Positions 1-12,207 of a stretch of 64,000 nt of DNA are shown here, in pieces (the first letter of the stretch is position 1; the number at the start of each line of letters is the position of its first letter). The position numbers and the translations under genes are program-made. The notes beneath the pieces are model-generated. The model was not told the origin of the DNA, did not search any database, and was given only the letters and a program-made list of their open reading frames with translations. The stretch is from positions 66,173,591 to 66,237,590 of the forward strand of contig CM067298.1 of NCBI GenBank assembly GCA_034231615.1. The letters are read 5' to 3'. The DNA comes from Meghimatium bilineatum (Eukaryota; Mollusca; Gastropoda; Stylommatophora; Philomycidae).

Positions 1-138
1 TCCACAATGAATTTACCAAGGACAGTAGCATGCTCATTAGGTGGAACTATAAAAGGGCAGACTTGAAAATGTACCAGCATTTAATCAGTGTTCTAGCTAA
101 GGACATGAAATTGGACAAAGACATCAATAGAGAAGTGA

Positions 139-2099
139 GTGAATTTAATAGATGTATACTACATACTACATGCTGCTAGTAAAACCATACCCAGGGGGGC
201 ACACAAAAACTACAAACCCTACTGGAATGATGAATTGGAAAAACTGCAAAATGAGATGGAAACATCTAGACAGCAGGCTGAGAACAGACCTAGCCAAGAA
301 CATCACAACAAATATCAGCAAACAAAGGCTAAATTTCAAAGAGCCAAGTTACAAGTCAGGCGGAGTAGCTGGAAAGAAAAAAACAGAGTCGCTGAACCTA
401 GAAAGAGATACTAGGAAATTATGGAAACTTGTAAAACAACTAAATTATGAAGGTACAGGGAGAAATACCAGGATCACACTTTATAAAGATAGAAACATTT
501 TAACAGGTAAACATGCAGCTGATTACTTTGCAGATTCCTTTCCAGAAGACAATAACGTCAAGTCAGCCCAGACAAACAACAGGAGGTTCGAGAGAACCAG
601 CAAAACATTGGACAAGGCGAACCTATACCTGAAGTCATGGAGGCACCAATCACAATGAGAGAACTGGAGCATCCAATATCCAAATTGAAAATGAAAAAGT
701 CCCCTGGAGCTGATGGAGTGCCCAATGAAATGATTAAAAACCTAGGAACTGCAGCAAGAGTAAAGCTACTGCAGATCTTTAACACAAGCTTGTCCACAGG
801 TAATGTACCACAGGAGTGGAGAGAAGCAATAATGATACCACTCCTCAAATCAGGAAAAGATGGCAACAGTCTCCAACTACAGGCCCATCAGCCTCACAGG
901 CTGTCTATGCAAAACAATGGAACGCATTATCAATCTTAGGATGCAGTGGTACCTTGAAAGTGAAAACCTTCTGGTATCACAGCAAGCAGGTTTCAGACAA
1001 TGCTAATCTACTGAAGATCAGGCAACCTACCTCTCCCAAGAGATTGAGGATGCCTTCCAAGATAAGAAACTGGTACTAGCAGCATGGATAGACCTCAGGA
1101 AAGCATTTGATAAGGTCTGGAAAGAAGGGCTCCTAAAGAAATTGCGAAATTGCAGGGTTAGCTCAAGAATGTACAAATGGGTAAAAGCATACCTGCATAA
1201 TAGAAGAGCCAGGGTACAATTAGATGGTCGCAAGAGCAAGAAAGTCCTAATGGAGTCCCCCAGGGAGGAGTCCTGTCACCCACACTTTTCTTGGTTTACA
1301 TCAATGACCTAGTTGCTGAACTACCACATGGGATCAAAGTGGCAATGTATGCTGACGACCTGGTGATCTGGTGCACGGAAGAACATGCGACAGTGGCCAC
1401 TAAACAAATACAAAGAGCTATCGATGCCCTAATCTTATGGGCAAATAGATGGTGCGTCAGCATTAACACAGATAAGTGCAGCACTACACTCTTTACCCTC
1501 TCACCAAATCAAAAAGCTGGTCATATCAAGATAGATGGAGAGATCTTGAAAGAAGACAAACAACCCACATACCTCGGAGTTACTTTTGATGATAAGCTGA
1601 CATGGAAACAGCACATAAACAAAGCAACAACAAAAGCCAGGAGGAAGTTAGCTATCCTGAGAAAACTAAGTGGAACCACATGGGGAGCCAGTGGAAATAT
1701 ACTCATAAAGTTTACCAGCAAGGCATAAGACGACACCTGGAATATGGTTCAGCTGCGTGGTGTCCTGCATCAAACACCACATTACAAGATCTAGATAAAG
1801 TGCAACACCAGGCACTTAGAATAATGTTGGGAGCAATGACATCAACACCCATAGCAGAGATGCAGAAAATAGGAAGAATGCAAACACTTGGCAATCGCAG
1901 AGACACAAAAGTACTAAATCAAGCAGAAACGTTTCAGTGTATGCCCAGTCATCCAAAGAAGGAAAGATTCCAAAATCTAGCAATGGGGCGACTGAAAAGA
2001 AGCAGCTTTATCCATCAAGCTAAACGACCCCTTAGACAACTTACAGACCTACCTGAAGTCGACAGCCCCTTAAAGTCTGTACCAGAACAAACCCTGTGA
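139..2099 (+). pseudogene. Reverse transcriptase of LINE-1, frameshifted
   Basis: Pieces in three frames line up in the order expected of a LINE polymerase. At 139-414 is the conserved linker with NYKPYWNDELEKL and SSWKEKNRV. At 637-900 is the finger/palm start with KMKKSPGADGVPNEMIKNL and the GNVPQEWREA block. Near 1090-1240 comes the RKAFDKVWKEGLLKKL block (first catalytic Asp of RT). At 1291-1728 is the palm with the YADD catalytic box and the downstream PTYLGVTFDDKLTW motif. At 1602-2099 is the thumb region. The frame changes at about 415, 630, 900 and 1250, together with missing sequence around 900-1080, mark it as a pseudogene. RT would copy LINE RNA at the nicked target site. Confidence 0.88.
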
Positions 2100-2114
2100 A
2101 GTGAAAGGCATGGA

Positions 2115-2900
2115 ATGTCAATATACATTCAGAACCATGTGAAAGGAATACTAAGCAAGGACGAACAGAACATTGTGCAGCGGAGGACGGTCACCCTCAG
2201 TTTCCTGGATAAGGAATATCCACAAGATATATGGGTCAGAGTATACACAGATGGGTCAGCACAGAAAGCTGTGAGGAATGGAGGTGCAGGTGTATATATA
2301 GAATATCCACACAAGCCTAGAGATACAATCAGAACACAGACAGGAAAATTCTGTAATAATTCTGATGCAGAAATCCAGGCAATTAGTGTGGCAGCTAAAA
2401 AACTGCTGAACTCCAACTCTGGCCTACAGCCTGTGGTATTCCTGACAGATGCAAGGTCAGTGCTTCAAGCTCTCCAGTCTGGAAAACTAACAGACTTGAA
2501 AAAACTACTTAGCAAATTGTCGTACCACTATAGGGTAGCCATGCAGTGGATACCCTCTCACTGTGGAATACCAGGAAATGAAAAAGCAGACCAACTGGCT
2601 AAGGAAGGTGCTGCCGAAGATCAACCAGATATACCAATCACCTACCATCAGAAAAAACAGATGATCAAGTCAATAAGAAAGCCACAAACACCAACACAAG
2701 ATGACTTTCACATTATGAACAGATCAGAACAAGTTCTAATTTTACATCTCAGAACAGGACACAACCGACTCCGCAGTCACATGTATACAAAGTTCAAGAT
2801 TGGCAACATGGCCATGTGTACATGTGGACACGCAGCACAGAGTGCCAAACATATACTTCAAGAGTGTTCTGAGCATGAAACGCTGAGGCAGGCATATTGA
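2115..2900 (+). CDS. RNase H domain of LINE-1, open frame of 261 codons
   Basis: This is the C-terminal RNase HI-like domain that degrades the RNA strand during reverse transcription. All four acidic catalytic positions are visible: Asp in VRVYTDGSAQ, Glu in SDAEIQAISV, Asp in VVFLTDARSV and Asp in the IPSHCGIPGNEKADQLAK block. After it come the LRTGHNRLRSHMYTKF segment and the Cys/His-like MCTCGHAAQSAKHILQEC motif typical of this LINE group. The frame ends at a TGA inside a YWPE-type motif that reads on in the copy at 56743-57078, so the last 30 or so codons are cut off by a substitution. It follows the broken RT and is not an independent gene; the start codon is arbitrary. Confidence 0.88.
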   Translation: MSIYIQNHVKGILSKDEQNIVQRRTVTLSFLDKEYPQDIWVRVYTDGSAQKAVRNGGAGVYIEYPHKPRDTIRTQTGKFCNNSDAEIQAISVAAKKLLNSNSGLQPVVFLTDARSVLQALQSGKLTDLKKLLSKLSYHYRVAMQWIPSHCGIPGNEKADQLAKEGAAEDQPDIPITYHQKKQMIKSIRKPQTPTQDDFHIMNRSEQVLILHLRTGHNRLRSHMYTKFKIGNMAMCTCGHAAQSAKHILQECSEHETLRQAY

Positions 2901-3026
2901 CCAGAGGTAACAACACCGGAATCAAAGCTCTATGGGACACTGTATGAACTACAAAAGACAGTGAATTTTATTCAGGAGACAGAATTACAGATATAGACAT
3001 GTTTCAAGTGAACGAAAGAAGAAGAA

Positions 3027-3747
3027 GAAAAATTATTTTTCTTCTCTGTTGCCATGTGGCTAGACATGCTAAATTTAGCCTTCATGTGGCTAACAGTAAT
3101 GGCAGCTTACATAACAGTTTACCAATCGTTTTTAATTGCTGTAGTTTAAGAGTTGTGACAGTTTATTATGACCTTAAAATTTCTTTAAAATTTTGTAAAA
3201 TTGGACCTTATTATGATTCAGATAAGCAACTTTTAAATGGAATTTTAGAGAATAAGAATGAATCAGACGTTGATGGGAAATTAGTTCATATTTCTGAGTT
3301 GAAAGTAGCAACAATCTGGTAGGTAGGTCTAATCTAATTAATGATGTATGCCCCCAACAACTGCCCCATCCTAGATCTAGTAATGGTTGAGAAAAGTGAA
3401 CATAGCTGACCTACATCAATATAGATCAATTTCACGAGAAATCAGGTGCTGCAAACAGCTGATCCCGATTACTTTCACCATCTCTATGTGAGTGAATCTT
3501 TGAGGCACACAGAAAAAAAAAATGTGCAGCCTATATATATGTATCAAAATTTTCAGAAAAATTAGATGTTGCTGGGAAACCTGTTTCATCAGATAATATC
3601 AAGGTCTTTCTTTATGTGAACTAGGTCTATATGTGTGCAGTATAACCATCATAGAAGGATGTGGTCTACTGATAAACTGCTGAATGTGACTAGCGTCAAG
3701 TGTACTGTCCAGAAATATATTTCTTCTGCGTTCAGCATGTGGTCATG
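3027..3747. other. Unassigned AT-rich stretch
   Basis: Spacer between two oppositely oriented LINEs. A 107-codon plus-strand frame overlaps the LINE-1 tail (2999-3322), but it resembles nothing I recognise and has low-complexity AT-driven composition. I see no RNA gene or clear repeat. Confidence 0.5.
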
Positions 3748-5040
3748 CTATACCGTCAGACCTGTCATCAAGACGAAGTCCACTGTCTTCTCCAGGTCAG
3801 AGCGGCAGCCCCATAGCTTTTGCCTCAAGTCTGTATCCTCTGGCCAGGTCTGCTGTCTTTGCTCTTTGTATGTTGGCCAGTCCTGAAGTATGTGTTCTGG
3901 AGTCTGGGTTCCGGATCCACATGAACATTCATCTGTGTATGAGATCCTTAATCGATAAAGGTGACCCAACAGTCTGCAGTGGCCTGTTCTAAGGCGAAAT
4001 ATTGTGGTCTGTAGATATCTTTGGAGATGTATTGCATCATGTTCGTATTCCCCTTCCATTTCTTTCTTCCACTTTGCTGAGTATGTGTTGCGGATTATTG
4101 TTTTTACTTCTCCGTAAGACAGTGGGTGTCTGTGTTGCTCCATTTTACTTCCTGCCTTTGACAGAGCATCCGCTTTCTCATTTCCCATGATTCCACAGTG
4201 TGATGGTATCTACTGAAGGGCAATAGGTTGATTTTTGGATCTGTCTTAGCTCATGTCTGATGTACAGAAGGCTTTCGTTTCTGTTGCTCTGGATTGATTC
4301 CAGTAGGGATCTGCAATCTGTTAATATGGCTATCTTCTTTGGTCTTGGCAGTCCTGGTTCAGTAAAGGCTTTCAGTGCTTGATGGAGTGCAACTGCTTCT
4401 GCTCTAAAATTAGAGGAGTATTTCCCGGTTGGAAAAGCTTTTGATATTGTCTTCCCATCTTTGAGTCTTATAAAAATTCCACCTCCTCCATTCCTTACTG
4501 CTCCTTCTGCCGATCCATCTGTGTAGACATGTGCCCAATCCTTGGGATTGTATTTTATTTCTATCATCTCCAGTGTCAATGCTTTTAGTTGAGGTGGAGT
4601 TTGGTATTCCTTATTAATTATTCCAAGAACCTGTGTTATTATGGAGACATTCTGAAGACTATTGCCTGGCTCTTCAAAGTCTGTTAGTGTTTCAATTTCA
4701 TTTGGGAGGTTTGTGAGGATTTCTTTATGTTGTTCATGGATATCTTTAGAGATGTGACAGAAGCTGGTTCTCTTCAACCTGCTTGTGGTTGATCTAGAAA
4801 TTTGCGCATACATCGGATGGTTTGGCATGCGCTTAATTTTTTCCCTTTGAACAAGCACTCTTTCTTCTCTTCTGTCATCCAGTGGGTGGATGTTTGCATG
4901 TTTTTCCATTGCATGGATTGGAGTGGTTTCCATCCCTCCAGAGATAAGTCGAAGTCCTGCATTTTGTACTTTAGATAGGCGATTACTGTTTGTTTTTTAT
5001 GCTGATGCCCAGGCTGTCATTCCATATTCTACTACAGGTC
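3748..5040 (-). mobile_element. LINE with RNase H, C-terminal part, frameshifted
   Basis: Minus-strand 3' half of a LINE related to LINE-1 but clearly a different family. From 5040 down it carries the RT thumb end (LSKVQNAGLRLISGG-like, then PIHAMEKHANIHPLDDRREE), then RNase H in 4933-4178 with HVYTDGSAEGAV, SSNFRAEAVALHQALKAF and KIAILTDCRSLLESI. A frameshift near 4190 moves the remaining part to 4188-3748, which holds MGNEKADALSKAG (last catalytic Asp), FRLRTGHCRLLGHLYRLRI and the DECSCGSGTQTPEHILQDW Cys motif. The 5' part (EN and most of RT) is absent. The split frame makes it a pseudogene. Its head-to-head neighbour at 2115-2900 diverges strongly, so this is not a simple inverted duplication. 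Confidence 0.87.
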
Positions 5041-5491
5041 TGACTGTACCCATGTAGATATATTTGATATATAGCGTGTATATAGAAATATATACCATGT
5101 ATATAGAAATATATTTGAAAGTGTAAACAAAAATGTTCACCTCAATGATAATGCCACATTCATGCCACAAGGACTAGATGTAATTGTTAAGGTTATACCT
5201 CTGATCTTATTCTAACCAAGTCCATAGAGTTAATGAAGCATGAACAAGACATTATCACTGATGAAGCTATGATAGCTTTTACAGGCAGACTCCAATTCAA
5301 ACAGTAAACCTATATTAAAAACAAAACCCAGGAAATTAAAATGTTGTGTTCAGCTGATCCTCATTTTGGATATCTCTATAAATTTTAGGTATATGCTGAA
5401 TAATCAGACAAACAGATGAAAGATGGACGGATATTATGCATTTTGTCATGTTGTGTAAGGGAGACTCTTTTGCAGTTTTTCATTTGAAAAT
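5041..5491. other. Spacer, nothing identified
   Basis: AT-rich sequence with a short internal repeat (tatagaaatata at 5081-5112). No coding or structural feature that I can support. Confidence 0.45.
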
Positions 5492-5576
5492 TTAACCTTT
5501 AGCAAGCCGGATTAAAAAATACAAAACCTCTTCCTGCCACCGGATTCTTTTTTGAGAATTTTCATCTTTTCTGGTT

Positions 5577-6045
5577 GGTGTTACGGAAATGCAATAACTT
5601 TTTTGTTATTCGTGATATACAAAAATTTTTATGTAACATACCCGGGGTTTGCGCAGGAAGTGAACACCTTTTTTACGCAAAAAACCAACAGAAACAACAA
5701 GACATGGGTGTTCGGAAAACTCAATAACATTTTTGCTATTAGAGATTTTAAAATAATTTCAACAGATTTAAATGCAGAATTGAATACTGCAAATGGGTGT
5801 GTAATTGGTTTTTTTTTATGTATCTTACTCGAGTTTTGCGCAAGAGGTGAAGACATTTTCTTGAAAAAACAAAATATATGCAAAAAAGACACGGGTGTTC
5901 GGAAAACTCAATAACATTTTTGTTATTAGAGCTTTTAAAATAATATCAACACATGTAAATGCAGAATTGAATACTACAAATGGGTGTGTAATTGGTTTTT
6001 TTTTATGTATCCTACCCGAGGTTTGCGCAAGAGGTGAAGACAATT
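5577..6045. repeat. 187-bp tandem repeat, about 2.5 copies, inside piggyBac A
   Basis: The landmark gggtgttcggaaaactcaa occurs near 5705 and 5892, and aaatgggtgtgtaattgg at 5791 and 5978, both 187 bp apart. A shorter, internally deleted first unit begins near 5577. The array lies between the element's left terminus and the transposase 3' end. Confidence 0.85.
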
Positions 6046-6137
6046 TTTATTTTAAAATTACATAAAAACAAACAACACAAATGACTTACCCACTGGCCAT
6101 GCAGCTCTGGAGTAAACCTACAGGCTGTGCTGCTCTC

Positions 6138-7122
6138 CTACATGCTGTGCAGCTCAGAGGAACAATCAATTTTGAAATGTACCAATGTGTGGTATCTATG
6201 GAAGCAGGGGTAGGGGCACAGAGTGACCTGACATGCTGCGCACACGTACTGAGTCTGGTGACGCTTCTTTGACCGATCTGAACAGACTACACAGTCAGGA
6301 AGCGCAGGCTTGCCACTGGACAACCGTTTAGGATTTATAGCAATATGGTGTATTGCCAATCATGCTTTCATCGATACTGATTTCTTTGGAGAGGCCATAA
6401 TACTGTTGGAACAGAGGAATAAGTTTGTCAACAAACCCCTGTATCTTGAACGCCTTGCTGTGACCCGGTTGCCCTCGTGCAACAGCTGTTGTGTTGTCTA
6501 CAAGGTGCAGGAATGAAAGAATAGCTAAAAATCTATTCCTACTCATGATATTCCTGAACCCAGGCATCTTGATGAGACCATCATTAGACCAATACAATTC
6601 AAAGGAGGAACGTTTGGTCAGTCCCATCAAGAGCACCAAAGCAACAAAAGCTGTCATCTCATCAGCTGTGACTTCCTTCCACATCTTCACACGAGATGCA
6701 TTGCCGGCGGCCTGTCCCTTCGAATCACTAACCTGCTTAGCGTAACGATTAGTTTCAGTTACCAACATGTTCACAATATCATCTGTAATAAACAGACGAA
6801 ACACGTCTACCGCACTAATGTCATCAGCTAAGCCTATAGGTCCAACAACTTCATCGAAGTTGCTAAGCCAATCATGGCTATACCCCGAAGGAACACTAGA
6901 ATTTCCAACAATTTCTTCTTCCAATATGTCGTCATCGGCCACGCTGCGAACTGAATCAGTATCACTATTATCTCTATCTAACAACACATCATCTATTGGA
7001 GCGATATCTGCATCTGTTAACGGCACACTTACCTCCTCATCCGAATCGGGATCCATTACGAACGCAAAATAAATTGTATCCATTGTAGGCCTAGGTTGCT
7101 GTCGGAAAATGCGATGGAACAA
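6138..7122 (-). pseudogene. piggyBac transposase, central catalytic domain deleted
   Basis: The first 264 codons (7122-6328) read as the N-terminal acidic region (PDSDEEVS, DDVLLDRDNSDTDSVRS) followed by the DDE_Tnp_1_7 start (VFRLFITDDIVNMLVTETNRYA, TADEMTAFVALVLLMGL, MSRNRFLAILSFLHLVDN, GFVDKLIPLF) and the first catalytic Asp in SIDESMIGNTPY, about residue 251. The frame then jumps directly to the C-terminal Cys-rich domain, read in a shifted frame at 6359-6138: ALPDCVVCSDRSKKRHQTQYVC, then CPYPCFHRYH. The roughly 250-300 residues normally between these blocks, with the other two Asp residues, are missing. The start was taken at the ATG before the acidic region. Known role of the family: cut-and-paste transposition at TTAA. 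Confidence 0.87.
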
Positions 7123-7324
7123 TGTCTTGACGCTACTGTAAATTATAACAAATGAACTGGTACCGGCTTCGATTGCGCATGCCCTGAACTACATACATGC
7201 TGTGATTTGGCTGTTGTAAGCCTATTTGGCACAATGTCTCATTGAGTGAGTGCACTTGACAACGGTAAACAGCCGCCATCTTTTTTTTGTCAAACAGATT
7301 TAACAACGGCGCGGTGAAGGTTAA

Positions 7325-7732
7325 CAGCAAACATTTTGACATAAGTAAATGAAGCCGACAGGAAACTGGAGTTCATTTTTTTCTCTCTCGCTTGTTACAT
7401 GACAAGTAAACAAACCTGTCTTACATGATGATATTCACAAAGGTATGTTCACAGATCAGTACCTCATTCGTTTATCTGTAAATTGGACTTTGAATAATAA
7501 AAAGTTATTGCAAATTGTATTTTATATTCATTTTCTTGCACAAACACTTATTATTTTTGCAGATTTATTCCCTTTGCCCTGAGTTATTCCTGATCAGCAG
7601 GGACTGAAAGGGTTAATGTAAATAAACTAAATTGAAAACTGCTATTCACATTTCTTTTTTGCAATTTTTTTTACTGCAGTCTCCCTTAGACTTAATAATA
7701 ATTGAAGCATATCCTTTATGGGACCATTGCTT
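7325..7732. other. Spacer between two piggyBac-type elements
   Basis: AT-rich, no gene seen. Confidence 0.4.
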
Positions 7733-8661
7733 TTAACCTTTAGGCCCCTATGGTCGCAACAATGCACCTTGCGTGTGCATCCCGTATTGCCTGTGGTCGC
7801 AATCACACGCCATACGATATCGCTCCATTCCCAAGTACGGAACTTCACGAAGTTAAAGCTTATATGACGTAGAATTCCCGCAACATGAAGCTAGGAATAC
7901 GTCACAGTTTAAAGGTCAAATTCCTTTACTCATTACGATTGTAAGAGAGAGAAAGCCGGTTGAATTTGTCAACGCATTTCTAGAGCGACTTTAGCCATTT
8001 TCGGCCGTATTTTACTATCAAATTGAGTACCGCGTGGCATGGGTAAGTGATCGTGACTACATGTTCTAATTGTTGTTTTTTGTGTTTAATATGTTGTTAT
8101 TTGATAAGAATGTGTGTGTATTCATTAAAAAGCTCAAAAATAATATGTATCAGGGGTGACACGTGTGTGCATGGACAATAATTACGCTGCGTGTCGGCAT
8201 AGACCTAGTGTTGACCGGACGGACGTTATATGCAATTTCTTCACGTTTTATTAGTTTTTTAGTTCATATTATATTAGTTTTGATATAAAACAATATATAT
8301 ATACAATAAGTATATGTATTTATGAGGATTTTATCAATGTTGTCACACATTTCTCATGTATTAGGGTCGTCACGAAGATATATTTGCGATTTTGAAAATG
8401 ACGTTTTGCATTTTTCGCCAGAATTTTCAACTTCAAAACTTGCTCACAACTGTCATATCACACATACAACAACAACAAAAACACAATAATATTCACTATT
8501 CACTCCTTTATTTAGATGTGCAAAAATTATTTTGATATCTTTTAAAACAAAAAAGTTATGACGTTTTCAAAACACCCACCATCAATAACGCAAATTTTCC
8601 GAAAAATAAGTCAGGCCCTGGGGGAAGTTTTGTAATTTTAAGCCAGAGCTCTAAAGGTTAA
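7733..8661. mobile_element. piggyBac-type non-autonomous element C (929 bp)
   Basis: Bounded by TTAA (7733-7736 and 8658-8661). Inward ends are ttaacctttaggcccctatgg and ttaacctttagagctctggc, a 12-base inverted match. No transposase frame. Its right-hand third (atcaataacgcaaattttcc) is similar to the right-hand third of element B (near 60473), and its left part recurs in degraded form at 12208-12600. Confidence 0.72.
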
Positions 8662-9611
8662 ACTATTGTTGAGGTATTACTATTACACCCTCAAGTATCA
8701 CCAGTTCAGTGTTGATGGTCAATAAGTAAAATGTTATCGAACCACCTAGTTCTGAGGCTGTTTGATGCCATTTTGAAAGACATAAAGGAATACTTACCCC
8801 ATGAATAAACAAAGTACTTCTTGTTCATTTTGTACTTTCAATTCCGATGTCTTTTTTTTCTGGAATGTTTCTTCTTTTGTTTTGTATTCATAGTTCTTTC
8901 CCTTTGGTTATGCTACCTCTACATTTTGTTTCATATTACAATTTATTTCATTAAATGCGGAGGAGCAGTTAACAGAAAAGCACCTAAATTTGTATTGAAT
9001 TTACTTCCTACCTATTTTCAGCTGGGTCGACTAGAAATGCGGTTTGGTACAATACAAGAATGAGTGGACAGGTTTCTACAGAACAAATTGCAAACATAAT
9101 TAAATGGAACGAAATTCCGATAAAGTCACACATACCGAGGCATCCAATATTCGACACGTTGCATGATGAGAGCCCCTGACCACTCAACATGTGTACTGCA
9201 CACTGAGTGGGAGGTTGATGGCCAGTTCATTGCGCGTAAATCACTAGATTGGTATTTTAAGTTACGAATTTTCAAGTTTCCGAGATAGTACAATAGCATA
9301 TGAAATTATGCTATTATGAAATCATTCTTATATGTTCATTCTGGATGAAGACCTTCAATCAAAATGTCAACTTTTCTCATCCTTATTATTTTATTATAAT
9401 TAGCTGTAGATATTTGTATGTAAGAAGAGGGGGGGTGCTTATGGGAATAACCAGTGTGCCATGATGTTTGATTTTGATAATTAAAGAAATCAAGAATTTT
9501 GCAAGTCTATTGAAAAAAATAGTTCTACATAATTGATGGTCATTGCGAGGTCATTTTTTTCAAGGGTATATGTGTTAATTAGTAAGATGAATGTTTGTTT
9601 CAGGTTAATTA
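8662..9611. other. Spacer, no gene identified
   Basis: AT-rich. Small frames at 8821-9063 and 9008-9190 have no recognisable motif. Confidence 0.4.
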
Positions 9612-12180
9612 TTGATCTCTGTGATGATACGCAAAGCGGAGGAATCTAAATGGATCAATAGCTCAAGCGGCGAAATAGCAAAGTCAAAGTATGTGGCACA
9701 CAAGATCCATGTTCAGGGCATAGTAATGAATGTTGGCTGGCCACCGTGGAAAAGACTGAGGCTTTACCACGTCTATCCCAAAAGCCAAGCAATGGACCAA
9801 CAACACCTGAGGATTACAAAGAAACAGAATAGGCACATAGAATGTTAGAACACTACACCAGGCAGGGAAGCTAGAAATATTAGAGGCTTTAAATGTTGAT
9901 ATTCTAGAAATAGCAAAGACGAGATGGAAGGTTGCTGGTTACACACAGAAGAAAAAATTTAATTGCATACATTCAGGAGATTACCATGAAAGGGGAGTAG
10001 GAATACTGATTAAGAAAAAAATATAAAAATACATGAGCAGGTATTGGATATACAATGAAAGAATAATGCTGCTAAAGATCAATAGCAAAACATTTTGATC
10101 TAGCCATTATCCAAACATATGCATCAACTACTGACCACACTGAAGATGTAAATTACTACAAAGCCCTACAACACCAGCTTAAGTCAGCAAGACCAACAGC
10201 CATTCTAATAATCATTGGAGATATGAATGCAAAAATAAGAAAAGGAAGACACAAGAATATTGTAGACAAGTTGGACTAGGGACAAGAAATGACAGACTTA
10301 TACAGTTCTGTGATAACATGACCATATGTAGTACATTCTTTGAACATGAAAATAGAAGATTATGCCTATATATATTGAAAAATCCTAGAGACAGAAATAG
10401 GAACCAGATTTTATTATGATCAACAACATATTTAGCAATAGTGTCAAGAACACTAAAACATATCCAGGAACTGATATCAACTCTGATCATAATCAAGTGC
10501 TTTTCAAAATACATGTTAAACTTAAAGCATAGAAGAAATTAAAGATCCACATGTAGACACATCAGCAATAAAACAACCAGATATTCAGCAAAACTGCATT
10601 GTAGATGTAAGGAACAAATATGAACATCTAATGACAGAAGGCATGAAACAATACAAAAGGGAGAATCCAGAAGAGAAAATAGACAATAAATGGGACATCT
10701 TAAGGAAAAGCATTCAGTCATCAAATGAAAATTTCTTCGGCGAAGAAGAAGAAATGAAAATTTACCAATAAGAAAAGCCAAGAGTAAACAAATATAGATA
10801 ACAGATGAAATATTAGAGAAAATGTCAGAAAGAAAGAAAGCTATATATACCCAAAATATTCACTTATAGACAAAGAGATACATAATGGTGAGAATAGCGA
10901 AAGAACATTGGCTAGAAACAAAATGCAGAAAATAGAGAAGATGTCATTACAACAGAAGACAAAAGAATTGCACAAGGAGATAAGACAGATAACAAATACA
11001 AAAAATCCTCTAAATGGGGATGGCTGCATTAAAGATATAAGTGGAAAAATTACATTTTATAAAACAGAAGAACTTACAAGATGGGCAGATTATGTGACAG
11101 ACCTGTTTGATGACCAATGGAACAAAAACTTATAGTACAAAACAATTATGGACCAATAATTCTGAAGATGAAGTAGAAAATGCAATTAAAAAAACAATAA
11201 TATGTGGGAAAGCCGCAGGTTCTGACAACATAACAGCAGAAATAATACAAACTCTAGATGAATTTGGTGTTGTAACTATCACATTTCTTTGCAATGACAT
11301 ATATGAAATAGGTCACATGCCTAAAATTATCAATATCTAAGAAGCCCAGGGCTGTGGATTGTAAAGAATACAGAACAATAAGTTTGATGAGCCAAATAAC
11401 CAAAATACTACTCAAGATAATGAAAGAATTAAAAACAAGATAGACAGTGAGGTCAGTGAAGAGCAATTTGATTTCAGGAGCTATACTTAGTATCAGACTA
11501 TTGATAGATAAATCTGTAGGTCCAAAAGAGTATCTATATTTGCTTCATAGAGTCAAGCAAGGTCTTTGATAGAGTACAACATGAAAAATTAATTGACTGT
11601 CTTCAACAAATAGACATAGATATAGATGAAAAATATATCTGATTAAAAATATATATATCGGAAACAAACTGCATCAATAAAGTATGAAAACAGCTACTCC
11701 CCATACACAGAAATAAAAAGAGGTAACACACAAGGATGTATTTTTATCACCAAGCCTATTTAATATCCACACCCAAGAATGTTTTTAAACACATAGAAGG
11801 AATGCCAGGACTCAAAAACAGTGGGAAAATAATAAACAAACCTGAGATATGCATATGACATTATCCTTTTATCAGAATCAATAAATAAAGTAAAGAATAT
11901 GGACTAGATATAAACTTCCAAAAAACAAAATCCATAATAGAACGTGTTAAAAATATATGGAGAGAAACTACAACAAGTAGAGCAATATCAATATCTCAGA
12001 AACACAATCACAAATAAAGCATATGTGAAACAGAGGTTTAAAGGAGAATCGGAATGGCTAACAGTACTTTCAATGACATGAGGAAAATATAAACATCAAA
12101 ACAAATTAAAAACAAGCTAAAGATGACAATTATAAAATGCTACATATATTCTATATTAGACTTCCTGTCCCTAGTGACAG
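9612..12180 (+). pseudogene. LINE-2: APE endonuclease plus RT, heavily decayed
   Basis: Remnants of a full LINE polyprotein read in many short frames. Near 9850-10020 is the endonuclease start (EILEALNVDILEIAKTRW, GVGILIKKK), near 10190 the catalytic-site motif IIGDMNAKI, near 10440 TYPGTDINSDHNQVL (the SDH motif of APE nucleases), then linker (10560-11000, SPNKPLNGDG-like). RT begins near 11100-11340 (ENAIKKTIICGKAAGSDNITAEII) and runs through KPRAVDCKEYRTISLM near 11350 and a degraded palm near 11700-11900. There are many stops, so it is dead. It belongs with the fragments whose 3' ends close in GAT repeats, though its own 3' end is not preserved. Confidence 0.82.
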
Positions 12181-12207
12181 ATACATTCACCAATGAGTAT
12201 ACGTTAA

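Larger units (their letters stand above)
1..3026 (+). mobile_element. LINE-1: RNase H-encoding non-LTR retrotransposon, 5' end outside window or lost
   Basis: A LINE copy running from the left edge to a GAA-repeat tail near 3010-3026. In order it holds the linker after the endonuclease (139-414, continuing in another frame to about 600), a reverse transcriptase broken over several frames (about 637-2099) and an RNase H domain in one open frame (2115-2900). The tail sequence (gtgaacgaaagaagaag) recurs at the 3' end of a truncated copy at 56729-57114, which defines the family's true 3' end. The RT is frameshifted at least four times, so this copy is dead. Homologous pieces lie at 31740-32385, 49745-50045 and 56729-57114. 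I place it in the I/Jockey-like RNase H-bearing group; the exact clade is uncertain. Confidence 0.9.
5492..7324 (-). mobile_element. piggyBac-type transposon A with internally deleted transposase
   Basis: The 1.83-kb element is bounded by TTAA at both ends (5492-5495 and 7321-7324), the piggyBac target. Reading inward the left end is ttaacctttagcaagccgg and the right end is ttaaccttcaccgcgccgtt, so the first eight bases match and the rest are asymmetric. It carries a transposase remnant on the minus strand (7122-6138) and, behind it, a 187-bp tandem repeat array. Element B at 59653-60552 has the same two termini in the opposite orientation, which supports both boundaries. The transposase has lost two of its three catalytic Asp residues, so A could move only in trans. 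Confidence 0.83.

Noticed and set aside
2999-3322. 107-codon plus-strand frame after LINE-1
   Set aside because: Begins in the LINE-1 tail, no motif, AT-biased; not supported as a gene.
5341-5400. Last DTC exon (a ggatatc word suggested GYP)
   Set aside because: The frame hits a stop immediately and phase 2 with a TTN codon does not fit; no other GYPD-like match was found left of 13537.
10212-11029. Minus-strand Phe/Leu-rich frames
   Set aside because: Shadows of the plus-strand LINE-2 remnant, for the same reason.
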